DNA from: Chrysemys picta bellii
Taxonomy: Eukaryota; Chordata; Testudines; Emydidae
Assembly (NCBI RefSeq): GCF_011386835.1
Contig: NC_088799.1
Span: forward strand, 75,783,302-75,847,301
Direction of reading: 5' to 3'
DNA length: 64,000 nt
Under the pieces are notes generated by a model that saw only the letters and a list, made by a program, of their open reading frames with translations, did no database searches and was not told the origin of the DNA. The translations under genes and the position numbers were made by a program. Below are positions 22,313-34,072 of the stretch, one piece after another. Positions within the stretch are counted from its first letter, which is position 1. Every line of letters starts with the position of its first letter.

Positions 22313-23864
22313 AGAGAAACTTGTATTTGGACCCAGATCCAAATTTCTGTAGGGTATAAAACATGTACCTCCAGCCCACTCTATCAAAAGCTTTTTCTGC
22401 ATCTAAGGCTAATATGACTTGTGGTTTGGGTCATCATATTTCACTGCAAAATCAATAAATCGTTGAAGAGTATCAGAGCCATGATAGCCTCTGACAAACT
22501 CGACTTCATTCGGGTGTATGATAGAACCCCAAACCTTCTCCAATCTCATCATCAGAACTTTTGCCAATATTTTGACTGTTGACAATACTATTAATAAATG
22601 AAATTGGCTTGTAATTGGAATGTAGTATAGTATCTCTTCCTGATAGAAATAACAGATATTAGGATTTCACTTAGTGTAGGGGGAAGGGTGCCCTTTATGA
22701 TTGATTCATTAAACATTTTAAAGCATTTTGTCAGGCAGGAGGTCAAAGAAGTGTCTATAGAATTTGTCAGGGGTCAAATCAGCAATCAGGCTCCAGGGCT
22801 TTCCCCACTTTCATATTCAGTTAACTCATCCTCTATTAGAGGTGCATCAAGGTTTCTATGCTAGGCAGCAGTAATTTGTAGTACTGTAATATTTTTGCAA
22901 AATTAATCTAAAGCATCTGTGGACAACTTTGTGTTCAATTTGTATAGATCTTTATAAAAATTAAAGAACGCTTTGTTAATATCTGTAGGTGATATACATA
23001 ATTTACCATGTTTATCATGGGTGGCCGTAATTCTACATGCAGAAGTCTTTTGTCTTAGGCAGTATGCCAGCAACTTGCCATCTTTTTCACTTGACTCTTA
23101 GAAGTCCTACCTGAATCGAAATAGGACAAATTCAGCCTACACCAAGGCTTACTGAGTTTATATCTACAATTAATCAGGGATAGCAGCAAATCTGGAAATG
23201 AGGCTGTGACATAAGACAAATCAAGCTCTTTTACTTTTTTCTGAAGGGCTATCATATTTTCTCCATTGTCCTTTCTTGGCAGATACAAAACTTATAATTC
23301 TACCCCTCAAATAGGCCTTGATTGTCTCCCTCAATAACCTGCTAGAAGATTCTGGGGGTTCATTTATCTCCAGACATAGCCCAATTTCTTTTTCAAAAAT
23401 AATTTGAATTGGAAATTTAATGAAAGTGAAGAATTAAATCTTTATCTATATGGCCATTTCTCAGCCAGATCTGTTGCTATTTGAAAAGTTATGGGGCACA
23501 ATCAGAGTCAGCACTTGTATTCATGGGGGAGTCAATTACAGAATGAACCAAGTCCCCGGAGATCAAAAAGAAATCCATATGGGAATAGGACCCATATATC
23601 AAAATATGAATAACCCCAACCCACTGGATGTACAAGCTGCCAGATATCACATAGTCCCAGACCTTTAATGTGCAACTCTAAACCCATTCTAGTTTTGGTT
23701 GGTTTATGATTCTGAAGCCAAGATTTGTCCACAAAAAAGTCAAGCACCTCATTAAAATCCCCAGGAATCACAGTGGGGATATGGGGTTCTCCATATGATT
23801 TAGTAAGAATCCTATGCAAAGTTTCAGGATCATCAAGCTTAGGCTCATACACATGTAACACTGA

Positions 23865-24066
23865 CAGACCCCGGTCATCGGCAGGCAGGATTGAACCTGG
23901 GACCTCTGGAGCTTAGTGCATGAGCCTCTACTTCATGAGCTAAAAGCCAATTGGCTGTTAGCTAAGGCTGTAGAGCAGACTCATTAATCTCTTTCTCTCT
24001 CTCTAAGTGGTCTCGGTGCCACTAGGTGGTTCAGAACACCACATCCAGGAGGTGTGTGGGTGACAC
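23865..24066 (-). mobile_element. tRNA-derived SINE (turtle-type)
   Basis: On the minus strand the head has an A-box-like TTTAGCTCATGAAGTAGAGG and, after the expected spacing, a perfect B-box-like GGTTCAATCC within GGTCCCAGGTTCAATCCTGC. The 5' side has CTAGTGGCACCGAGACCACT and a TCTCTC/GAGAGA run. The tRNA-like stretch is about 75 bases long. It matches my memory of the abundant turtle Pol III SINE, which supports a cryptodiran host. It interrupts the L1 endonuclease. Confidence 0.65.
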
Positions 24067-24360
24067 ATATTCATAATGATTAATTAAGATCAATTTATAG
24101 TGACATTAAGGATTAAAAATCTGCCCTGATCATTTCAAATTCACTCAGAGACAGTTACCATCAGTGCTTTATGGAAAAGGATGGCTAACCTTCTGGATGT
24201 GGATAATAAGGAACAAGATACTGCTTTTCCTACTCAGTCACATTCTAATTTAGCAGCCTCATCTGAGGTCAAGTGTGTCTCCTGCAAAAGCTCTAACATC
24301 CTCGTTTGCTTTCTTTCTTTCGAAGATTTTAGAATAACTGAACGTTAAATGTCTTGAAGA

Positions 24361-25254
24361 TGAAATAAGACAGCAAAATTACTTATGAAAATATAGCATA
24401 ACGTTGGATCTAGGCAGATTCACATTTTCTGTGTTGCAATGTATTTTTCCAGGTTAGCAATGCCTGATAAACAAGGTATATCCTACAGGCCTGAAAATAA
24501 GGTCACCTCTATTTTTGTAACAAAGTGGCCAAAGCAGGTGACCTTCCACTTTGTTGCTCAAAAGAAAATAACTCAGTCCAAATAAAATATTTTCTTTTGA
24601 AGTCAAGGATGGGCATATTTCTGAATTAGCATTGTCTAGGGCTTTCTCTCACTGGACAGATAATGATGATCAAACTTCTGACCATTTTACAGATATAATA
24701 TCACGGTAATTGCCATTGATTAAAAATTATACTTTTCACTTCTACCATACAATTCATCATGGATCTCTAAAAGAAAGTGAATGAATGCAGACATTTAAAG
24801 ATTGTTGATTGTATTCAGCTAGCCCTAATCAATTTACTTCTTTCTCTTTCCTTTCCCCAATATTATAAAGGGTGTAAATTGTTTCCCTTTCATGTCTATG
24901 CATTTGTAATTGTATGCAGAGTATGATTAATAAAATGACATTTTTAGCTAAGTTACAGGGGGGCACTGTTATGGGACAGGCTGAGTGAAGGTACCACCTT
25001 ACTAAATTGAGCCAAATCTCTGAAGGCTTATACGCCTGGTAATTCAAGCTCTCTGACACAGTCATGGTGCTCTACAAACGTAAAATAGGATCATCATCTC
25101 AGAGTCAAAACAGCCAGTAAGAGTCACCTAGTAGTTATAGGGCCTGGAAAAACTCACATTGACTTCAATGGGCTATAGATCAGGCTCCTAACCATCTTCT
25201 AGAACACATGGGATATGGTGGATAGATGAACTTCAAAATCCCAGCAACTTAGGA
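24361..25254. other. unassigned DNA
   Basis: No gene. GGCCTGGAAAAACTCACATTGACTTCAATGGG near 25140 resembles a foldback fragment. Confidence 0.5.
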
Positions 25255-25400
25255 AAGTGATATTAGCCATGTTACAGATAGTGTAACTAAGGCACAGAAA
25301 AGTTAAGTGGTTACCTGAGGCCACAAAACAAGTTCCCAATTAAATTGGAAATAAAACTTAGAAATGACTCTCAGTCCCATGCTTTGACAAGGAGACAGTT
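25255..25400 (+). mobile_element. MIR/L2-type conserved 3' core
   Basis: GTTACAGATAGTGTAACTAA then GGCACAGAAAAGTTAAGTGG and CCTGAGGCCACA closely follow the ancient MIR/L2 core (TTACAGATGAGGAAACTGAGGCACAGAGAGGTTAAGTGACTTG). Confidence 0.6.
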
Positions 25401-25912
25401 CTCCCTTCTTTTGTGAAACAGGAAGTAAGAAATGAAGGGCCAGCACTTTTCCAGTCACATGGAGCTGAACACATGAATATGTGATTTCCTTAGCCCATCT
25501 TATTGTTATAATATATATTATGGTAGTGCTCAGGGTTACTATCACCCAAAAGAGATGTTTGGTGCAGCTGGAACATCCCAAATTGCACGTGTGAAGACAA
25601 GAGCTAATTCTACTTTTTTTGTTCAAGTATTTTACTGCACATGTTTTTAGCTCTCAACATGTGCCATTAAACTATGTACCATTTGTCAAATTGGCTTCTG
25701 GCAGCTCCAGAAATAGTTTTGTAGCTTTTACTCCATTCATCTATAAAAGCTCTGTGCTAATGGGCATGTATTAACAGTTCTGCTTGGTCAGCAGACAGAA
25801 AATAAATTGAAACTTAAGCAAGAGCAGTGAAACAATGATAAGCCCTATACCATTTTAATACTGTGACACACTTAAAAAATAAACAAAGGCATCTCTGATG
25901 TACTATTTACAG
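25401..25912. other. unassigned DNA
   Basis: The 107-codon frame at 25303-25626 overlaps the MIR/L2 core and shows no domain. Nothing else is recognised. Confidence 0.5.
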
Positions 25913-26133
25913 CAGGGGTTCTCAAACTGGCGGTTGGGACCCATCAAGGGGTTGCGAGATTATTACATGCGGGGGGGTCACGAGCTGTCAGCCTCCACCC
26001 TAAACCCCGCTTTGCCTCCAGCATTTATAATGGTGTTAAATATATAAAAAGTGTTTTTAATTTATAAGGGAGGTCACACCCAGAAGCTTGCTATGTGAAA
26101 GGGGTCACCAGTACAAAAGTTTGAAAACCACTG
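25913..26133. mobile_element. hAT-type MITE
   Basis: CAGGGGTTCTCAAACTGGCG at the left and, reversed, CAGTGGTTTTCAAACTTTTG at the right are terminal inverted repeats. Target duplication ATTTACAG/ATTTACGG (25905-25912 and 26134-26141). Same TIR type as 10393-10782 and 36833-37194. 221 bp, non-coding. Confidence 0.9.
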
Positions 26134-26141
26134 ATTTACGG

Positions 26142-26403
26142 TGACTCTGCCCTAGAATGGACATACTCTCAATTTCACTGTGTAGGGAGTACAGTAGTGA
26201 AAGTATCTGTCATAAAATCTGTCAGCAGCCAAGATCATCTTCCACACATTACATATATAAATCAAAAACATGGGAAGATTTCATTGTTTAGGAGCTGGTT
26301 TCTTTATTATGAAATACAAGTATATTGTTAACTCAGTGGATACTGAGCACAGATATTATATTGTGAAATGAAAACTTGTGACCCCTCAACCTTCTTATTT
26401 AGG
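26142..26403. other. unassigned DNA
   Basis: Nothing recognised. Confidence 0.5.
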
Positions 26404-26515
26404 GGCTTGATGCCAGAACAACTGGATGAAATTCTATAGCCTGTGTAATGCAGGAGATGAGACTAGGCGATCATAATGGTGCTTTCTGGGCTTGAACTGT
26501 GAATCTATGAAAAAA
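26404..26515 (+). mobile_element. CR1 LINE 3' tip
   Basis: GCAGGAGATGAGACTAGGCG, ATCATAATGGTGCTTTCTGG and the end GTGAATCTATGAAAAA match a CR1 3' end. Only the last hundred bases remain. Confidence 0.7.
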
Positions 26516-28934
26516 ACTTCAGCAATTCCAATATAAATATTTTAAAGGGTACTCATTCACTTTGTGGCTAACCTTCTGTCTGTGCTCTCTCTGCCTAGGG
26601 TACTCTTGCCCTGTCTTACTTTTCAAATTTTTGCCGGCACATTTTTCTTTCTGCTGCTGTTTGTTTACTTGCTGGTTCTTGATGCCACACTATTATGCTC
26701 TGGACTGCTGCATATCTTTGCTTTCTCCCAGTTTCTGGAGCCCAGTCTCATTATTACTAATCTTTTTGCTGCAGAACCACAGCATGACCAGTGTGTTCTT
26801 AAAACGCACTTTAACCTAAAGGAGATGAAACAGTTTTAAAATAGTTAAGTAATATGAAGTACTCAGACCTTCAAAACTAGCTCATCTTGAAAGCTGATCC
26901 AATTAATCAAGGAACTGATCACTACTTTAAGATACGCAAAGACCGACTTCCAATTGAGACATACCTTCCTTTTAGTTTTCCTGGTAGAATTGAGAGACTC
27001 AATAAAATTAATTAATAAATAAGAATATAATTTAAAGTCATTCTTCAGAAAAAAATCAGAAATTCCTGCCCCTTTTTCTAATATCTCCATAGCTAGAAAT
27101 GGTGCTGCTGTCTTTCTGTGTGAGCCTCCATTTTGTAATTCTTTCCAGGAAGTCCAGGGTAATGATAGTTGTTCTTGACAATTAGCTCAACATTTTTTCT
27201 GTTTCAAACTATGTCAAACTGTCAAGTGGGAACTTCCTCTTTCATTGTCATTGTTATAGCAGGTATCCAAACAGGTTTTTAGTCATTTACTATTCATAAT
27301 TAATGAACTGTAATGATTAGAAAGTCTTTTATTTCACATAGCAGGTTTCCTTTAAAGATACTGAAACTTCTCAAAGCACTGATTTAAATAAATTGATTAG
27401 GGCTATTGAAGGAGGAATATAGTGACACTAAAAACCCCCAAATAAAAACAAACAAAAAAACCTCCATCCAAGCACACATTGTTAAAACCCTGAAATTGGA
27501 ATTCTAAACTTGCATTGAAGGGGTAGTGTTTACTGACATATTCCAATTAGCACAATCCTGTGCACCATTTTATAATCTGGGCATCCAACAATATTGTATT
27601 ACTTACATATCTATTCTATACAGCTAACTCTGCATCCTCACAGCATTTTATGAAACCACTCAATGTTTAGGTTCCAGTGCCACATAGCTTCGTAAACATT
27701 TATCTGGCATGATCAGCCTGTGTAATTATCAATTTTGTAAGACTATATCTATGCTTAGTAATCACAGCTACTGTTAAATAAGTGTCATTTTGTTTACTTC
27801 TATGTAAATGTAGTAAGGAGGTGATAACGGGGTAGCCAAATAATACTGGGTCCCTTGTTTTCTTATTTGATCATACTATATTTTATTATACAGAACACCG
27901 GCCATCACCCATGTTCATTTAGAGTGCATAACAGTTTCCATTATCACACTGTCATTCCAACTTTCCAAAATATTTACCTTGACTGAAATTTTCTAAATCT
28001 GGGTCTTTGTCTAAAAGTGATTTTGGAATGTGTGCGTGGGTGGAGGGAGAGGAAAAGCAGGAATGTAAATTTGATCAATATTGTTTCAGCAGTTTTGGAG
28101 TTCAATAACCTTTCCTATTTTTTTAAAATCTTATTTAGGGCCTGATCCTGCTACCGTCAAACATTTCAGACACCTGGGAAAACACAGACAGAGAGACAAA
28201 TGAGCGAGAGAAGAACCACTTAGCAGTATCCAAAACAAATGATTTATGTATTTTTATAAGCCAGTAGCACACGTTCGTTTCACAACGAATTTGGTTTGGT
28301 AAAACCTCATAGTCACAGCATCTGGTTGTTCTTTATACAGTCTACTGTAAACTCTGAGTCTTGCTAACCTGAAGTTTCATTATATAGATGGCTGTATGTA
28401 ACATAAATACTAAAAAGCAGAAGAAAAAATCACAAAACATTATTATACAATAAGGAAAGAAGACAGTCTGCTCAGAGAAATTAAGTCTCTATTCAGAAAT
28501 ATAACCTTGTGTAATTTCCCCTTTCTTTTTGACACCAAAATGCCATTAAATGTTTTCAGGTCCCTTTGGATACCTATATTTCCAGGCAGTTTTGTCAATC
28601 AAAAGGGTCTTGCCAGGATTCTTGTCAGTGCTCCAGGTGGCAAGATCAGGGTGACCCACACCATGCTGTTTGGTAAGAACCTACAGAATCTGATACAGCA
28701 GAGAATTCAGTTACTTCTGAACATCACAACACGAGGGAATCAACAGAGCTGCAGATGGCTTGGATATTTTCATTCATGTACATTTACCTCTGAGGGATGG
28801 AAAGTTCTGTCTCTAGAAGGCAGTACTTCAAGGAGAGAGTTACATTGATATAATGCTGATTTATACTGCTATATCAGTCCTAGAATGTTTATCTTCCAGA
28901 TATTTTCTTCACATTATGACAGGTTCTGTATATG
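26516..28934. other. unassigned DNA
   Basis: Frames at 26562-26839 (hydrophobic by composition) and 28507-28848 lack any recognised domain or good flanking splice signals. No repeat with definable ends. Confidence 0.5.
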
Positions 28935-29525
28935 GATATTATATATTGGAATTGGAAAACGTCCAGGAAAGGGCAACAAAAATGATTAGGGGTATGGAAT
29001 GCTGCCATATGAGGATAGATTAATAAGACTGGGACTTTTCTGCTTGGAAAAGAGATGACTAAAGGGGGATATGATAGAGGTCTATAAAATCATGACTAGT
29101 GTGGGAAAAGTAAATAAGGAAGTGTGCTATGAGAAGGAGTAAATAACAAGAACTAGGGGTCACCAAATGGAATTAATAGACAGCAGGTTTAAAACTAACA
29201 AAAGGAAGTATTTTTTCACACAATGCACAGTCAACCTGTGGAATTCCTTGCCAGAGGATGTTGTGAAGGTCAAGACTATAACGGTTAAAAAAACAACTAG
29301 ATAAGTTCATGGGGGATAGGTCCAACAGTGGCTATTAGCCAGGATGGCCAGGGATGGTGTCCCTAGACTCTGTTTGCCAGAAGCTGGGAATGGGTGATGG
29401 GATGGATCACTTCGTGATTACCTGTTCTGTTCATTCCCTCTGGGGCACCTGGCATTGATGACTATCAGAAGACAGGATAGGATACTGGGCTAAATGGCCC
29501 ATTATGGCCATTCTTATGTTCTTAC
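28935..29525 (+). mobile_element. CR1 LINE 3' fragment
   Basis: Starts near TGGAAAACGTCCAGGAAAGG and carries GGATATGATAGAGGTCTATA, TTTTTTCACACAATGCACAG, TCAACCTGTGGAATTCCTTG and the 3' end GGCCATTCTTATGTTCTTA. It aligns over its length with 7735-8265 of the other CR1 but keeps a stretch (GATGGCCAGGGATGGTGTCC) lost there. Confidence 0.9.
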
Positions 29526-30035
29526 TGTGATTCTTATGAATAGACCTGAGCGCTATATGTAGTATGATTGCCTGTACTTTCCTCAATTTCTTCCAGCCCA
29601 TTCTACCTCACAGTTGACAAAACTTTATCTTATCATCTTATTAATTTAAAATTGTTGTAGCCATGCAGTACAAAGTGCAGGCCACCGTTTTTTACTCAAG
29701 GCGTGAATCCCCATGTCTTTTTTAAATATGTAAAAATGTTTTGTGTTCAAAAAGTATGTGAGCTTTGGAAATGTCAAATATGCTTTAGAATGCAAATCAG
29801 GACTTGTAAAGCTATCAACGCCTTCAAAGGACTCACACCTTAGGTGGAATGAATCCAAAATGTCAGTCACAGCAAAATAATTTTGTTACCATTCTAATTT
29901 TTTTTAAATAACTGTAAAATAAAGCAATTGAAAGCTTTTAAAGTGGCCAGGATAGAGTGAATGAATAATTTTCACACATAGTGAATCCAAGCAGGTGTGA
30001 CAGAATTCCATGTCTAGCCTAAATTTCATGCCATT
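29526..30035. other. unassigned DNA
   Basis: Nothing recognised; the frame at 29646-29870 has no domain. Confidence 0.5.
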
Positions 30036-30723
30036 GTCCACATTTGAAATGCTACAGCAACAAGCTGCAGCCATGCCACTGTAGCGCTTCAGTGTACACA
30101 CTACCTACGCTGATGGGAGAGGTTCTCCCATTGGTATAGGTAACCCACAGAGCCCTGCGCGGATACAAGTGTATATCCGCGGATGCAGATATCCGCAGAT
30201 ATAAATCAGTTTCCGTGGAACCGCAGGGCTCTCCCAGGAAGTGCAGTGGCGAGAGGAGCAGACCGTGTCCCTGGTTGTACTCTTGTCTTCAAGCGGCACT
30301 CATGCCCCAGTCAAGAGTTGCAGACAGTTGCGTGGAAGGGATGGGAGCAGGGCTGCAGGCGATACAGCCACACTGGAGGAGCTGCCGACACGGGGCGCTG
30401 GCTCCTGGGAGCGGCTGCCCCATGTTCTGCTCCTTTCAACCCTGTGGTTCCCGGGAGAGCCCGGCGGTTCCATGGATACCGATTTATATCCTCAGATATC
30501 TGCATCCCCGGATATAAATTTATACCTGTGCAGGGCTCTAGTAATCCACCTCCCTGAGAGATAGTAGCTAACTCAATGGAAGAATACTTCCACCGACCTA
30601 GTGCTGTCTACATTGGGGGGGGGGGGCGGTTAGATCACCTTAACTACCTCACTGGGGGTGTGTGGATTTTTCACACCTCTGAGCAATGTAGTTGGATTGA
30701 CCTAATTTTTAGTGTAGACCAGG
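30036..30723. mobile_element. Harbinger-type MITE, split by a hAT MITE
   Basis: The outer parts, 30036-30147 and 30549-30723, read as one turtle-like MITE. TGGGAGAGGTTCTCCCATTG and CCACCTCCCTGAGAGATAGT flank the insert. The right half has GTGTGGATTTTTCACACCTC and ends CCTAATTTTTAGTGTAGACC. GTGTAGACC/GGTCTACAC ends are typical of Harbinger MITEs. The left boundary is uncertain. A run of 13 G lies at about 30616. Confidence 0.6.
30148..30540. mobile_element. hAT-type MITE nested in the Harbinger MITE
   Basis: Starts CAGAGCCCTGCGCGGATACA; the other end reversed reads TAGAGCCCTGCACAGGTATA. Flanks GTAACCCA and GTAATCCA (30140-30147 and 30541-30548) are an 8-base target duplication with one change. 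Sub-terminal GGATGCAGATATCCGCAGAT and GATATCTGCATCCCCGGATA are also inverted. The GC-rich core produces overlapping frames on both strands (30183-30564) that are not genes. Confidence 0.85.
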
Positions 30724-32021
30724 CTGCAGGGACCAAGCCACAGGAGTTCTTAGTTCTGCATGCTATAAAAATGACAGCTAGTTAATCAGCAAAAATTTTA
30801 TGATACTGAAAATGGACATTTTACTGTACGTATGATTGTTCTGGCCCTAGAAGTAAAAGAATATTCCATTGTAACCATCTAACACTATAGCTTGCTATAT
30901 AGTGTTACAGGCCATTAGCAAATAATCATTTTATAAACAGTGGATGCTTTCCCTTTTATTACAGTAATCGGTAAGATTATATATGAAACAGTTTGGGTGA
31001 CACAGTGTAGCAGGATTATAAAATGATGTAGTCCCTTTAGGTTTGAAGCCACACAAGATGACTATCATGCATACTAGTGAAAAGCAGTTATTTGTGCATG
31101 GTTTCAAGCTGTATCAAATCACAATCTTATACTGTGAAAATGAATTTACTCTTGGATTTCTATATCCACTGCTAAATTGCCTTTTTAAACTTTTAACCTG
31201 TGTAACTTAGGAAATTGTGGCTTCCAAGTGCAGTGCACAGTTGCTTCTAACCAACTGCTGTAAACTTATTTACTCAGTGTATTTTCTTAATATATTATTG
31301 CCCAGCTTTGGTTAACTACAGAACATTTCTCACTATGAATGTAATGAAAACAGGGATTTCCAAAAGGCCAAACTATAAAGAGGCAGAGGAAGGAATAAAA
31401 GAAACTCAGCTGGAATATGAAGGCTTTCTAGTGGTCATTCACTTAAAATGACTTGCTGTACGTGACAGCTTTTCTTAAAACCTTACAGATCTAGTATAAT
31501 GTACCAGCCTGCATATGACTTTTTCCAGTACATGCCTATTGATATATTAAATCATAAAAATCTATTTTCAAATAATAGGAATCTAATTTAAACCCATAAC
31601 ATGGTTGTCACTTTCCTGTACACTATGGACTCAAGGAACTTCGAAGTGGAATGAAATCCAGAACTCCTCCCTGCTCCATAAACACTGACCCCTAAAGCCA
31701 TAAGCTTTTATCTAGAAGTATGACTGGGCCTGTGTCACATAGATACACGGTTCTGATCCCACTGAGCAGATTGCAGTAGTACAAACACACACCTGCTAAT
31801 ACAAAACATTATATAAGAGAGCTCTCTATTTGGGAACATTCTGGTATTTGTATCTAAGAATAAATGACTCAAGAACACAGCATATTTCAAGGGTTCTTAC
31901 TGACTCAGCCCTGGTTGCTTTAAAGGGTTTGTATGGCTTGCAAACTTTTCAAACAAGTCATCACCACTTAATTATTTCCCCTCAAAATCAGGTAAAACTC
32001 ATGTAATTCCCTACCATACTG
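30724..32021. other. unassigned DNA
   Basis: Nothing recognised in 1.3 kb. Confidence 0.5.
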
Positions 32022-32145
32022 TAGGGTGACCAGATGTCCCGATTTTATAGGGACAGTCCTGATTTTTGGGTTTTTTTCTTATATAGGCTCCTATTATCCC
32101 CCACCCCCTGTCCCGATTTTTCACACTTGCTGTCTGGTCACCTTA
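32022..32145. mobile_element. short hAT-type MITE (TAGGGTGACC ends)
   Basis: TAGGGTGACCAGATGTCCCG and, reversed, TAAGGTGACCAGACAGCAAG are inverted ends; GTCCCGATTTT occurs near both. Flanks CCATACTG and CCACACTA agree at six of eight bases. The termini match the larger element at 54847-57059. Confidence 0.75.
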
Positions 32146-32579
32146 CCACACTACCATTCATGGCACTGTACTGCTGGGAAAGGGAGTTGCTAATGTACCA
32201 ACCAGTAATACTTGGGTTTCATCCTGAGGGGTACAAATTCAATAAACTTTAAAAAAAACTTTTGACTAAAGAGTGTGAGAAAATAGATTTACTGTCAATA
32301 TGAATATGAAAAGCTACTATCACTGCTAAATGGACCTTAAGTGAGGAGACAGACAAACCCATAGTTTTTAAGTGCAATAAATATTTTAAAGTGTAATGAA
32401 TAGAAGCCAAGACTGGGACAACGCCCTTATTAGACACCCATATAACATTTTTTTCCACTTCAAGATATAACATTTTCTATTGGTCTGCTTCCTAGAATTA
32501 AAACATGTTGCACCTTAATAGAACAAGAATTTTCTAAATCTGTCAAATTTCTATCGCCCAAACCATTAGATGAAATGAT
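32146..32579. other. unassigned DNA
   Basis: Frame 32249-32473 (minus) has no domain. Confidence 0.5.
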
Positions 32580-33360
32580 TGGGGTTCTGGGTAAAAGACC
32601 TTCCCTTCCTGTTGGGAAACTAATTCATTTTCACTGGAAGCAACTTGAATATTCCCTTGGATAGGAGTAGAGTGGTGTACCAATGCTATTTTGGCCACAC
32701 AGAATCAAGTAAGATCATCTTGGCCAAGTCCTGTTTTGTTTTCTTAACTACCTTTAATATTAGTGGGAATGGAGGAAAGGCATACATTAGGCCCCTCTCC
32801 AACTGAGGAGGAACACATCTTGAACAAAATTGGGGGCACTTGGTATTGAACCTGACTGCAAAACAGGTCTATGGCCAGAAAGACCTACAGCTAAAAAAGT
32901 ACTGAATCACCAAATGTTTTGGAGACCACTTGTGTATCTGTGAGCATCCCTGCTCATCTGATCCACGCTCTAAACAATCCAATGTTATATAAGATACAGC
33001 AGTTCCAAAGTTTTATCACCTCCTTGCAGAGCTGAGGTGACTGAACTCCACATTGTTTGTTTATGTAGTACATTACAGACATAGTGTCTGTTGCTACTTG
33101 AATTCTGTAAATGTGGAAGGAAGGATAGGAAGATTAATAGCTTTCAGTTCTAACACATTTATATGAAGAAGGGATTCTTGGTGCCTCCAAAGGCTCCAAA
33201 TGAAAAACTGTTTTTAGATGTGCTCACTAGCCCATTCTGGAAGAGTTTGACACAGTAAGAGATAAACAGGGTTGAAAAAACTTCTTTGACAACATTCTCT
33301 GGTTTGAGCCACCACCTTAGAAATATTCATATTTTTCTCAGAATAGTGAATATCTTTAAC

Positions 33361-33969
33361 TCACTTCCCAGGCTGGCTTTGAGATTTCTTGAAACCCAAT
33401 GTTGAAGCAGCCTCATTTTGAACCTGGCATAGATTATCATATACCTTGCTGAGGCCATGAGACCTAGTAGAATCAAGTTGTTGAGAGGGTTCATGAAGTA
33501 GTTTCTGAATATTGTTGTGTAGCTTCATGAACCTTTCCTCTGGGAGGAAATCTTTCCTTTTTTTCCCAATTGAGAATTCCCCAATGAAGGGGATTTTTTG
33601 AGAATGAGATAGAAGAGACTTCTTTTCATCTATTAGAAGACAGTTTCTCAAACAGAAAATCAGTAATTTGAGTGAGACTTTTCAATTCCTCTTCAGAGGA
33701 AGTCTTTAGAAGCCAGTCATCTAAGTATGGGAAAATGAAAATTCCTTGTCTCCTCAGATATGCTGCTACAAGAGATAGGCATTGGTAAAGACTCTGGGTA
33801 CAGTGGAGAGGTCAAATGGCAACACTCTGTATTGGAAATGATATTGACCAACTATAAAACAAAGATATTTGTGATGAGAAGGTCTTGTAGAAATAAGGAA
33901 GTACACATCCTTGAGATCGAGAGCAGCAAGCCAAACTAGAATAGAAAGGAAAGGGATAATTGATTGCAA
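33361..33969 (-). pseudogene. DIRS-like reverse transcriptase remnant
   Basis: The frame 33969-33766 has WLAALDLKDVYFLISTRPSH (motif A with LDLKDxYF) and QYHFQYRVLPFDLSTVPRVF (the RVLPFGLS.APR.FT block). A frame change then gives RRQGIFIFPYLDDWLLKTSS with the catalytic YLDD motif near 33735. The following frame (33651-33361) has KIPFIGEFSIGKKRKDFLPE and SRSHGL-like KVYDNLCQVQNEAASTLGF. LDLKDAYFHI and YLDDWLL are signatures of the DIRS/Gypsy RT supergroup. At least one frameshift breaks it. Confidence 0.7.
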
Positions 33970-34072
33970 AGATTAGCATTCTGAACTGAAACTTTCTGAT
34001 GTATCTATTTGGTCTTCTAAGACTCAGAAGTGGTCTGAGTCCTCCATCCTTTGGGATTAGAAAATAATGAGT

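Larger units (their letters stand above)
19609..24340 (-). pseudogene. L1 ORF2 (endonuclease and reverse transcriptase) remnant
   Basis: From the 5' side: LLQETHLTSDEAAKLE (near 24270) and DQGRFLILNVTIN (near 24110) belong to the AP-type endonuclease. VYEPKLDDPETLHRIL then IPGDFNEVLD (23860-23740) contains its GDFN motif. A linker with KKVKELDLSY is at 23288-23055. ALDAEKAFDRVGWRYMFYTL (near 22400) is RT motif A. After the CR1 insertion, a stretch with LDLEFFVKAWEGWL, FYSKCIRHHR and CWCCNKEMHVLWD (20274-19903), then LDLFELAEKARIAYQHRK (about 19640), matches the cysteine-bearing C-terminal domain. The family copies its RNA into nicked target DNA. No frame longer than 125 codons survives. Confidence 0.7.
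19420..24360 (-). mobile_element. L1-clade LINE, degraded, with three later insertions
   Basis: Minus-strand remnants run from an endonuclease near 24340 to a C-terminal domain near 19610, the order of an L1 ORF2. The element is interrupted by a tRNA-derived SINE (23865-24066), a CR1 (21019-22312) and a Penelope tail (20665-20822). L1 sequence resumes on the far side of each insertion. The 3' end lies near 19420-19600; the 5' end is truncated around the start of the endonuclease. Many stops and frameshifts make it inactive. Confidence 0.75.

Noticed and set aside
28507..28848. 113-codon plus-strand frame
   Set aside because: No family motif; internal composition like its AT-rich surroundings; no clear acceptor and donor pair.
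32249..32473. 74-codon minus-strand frame
   Set aside because: Lies between a hAT MITE and the DIRS-like element; no motif.
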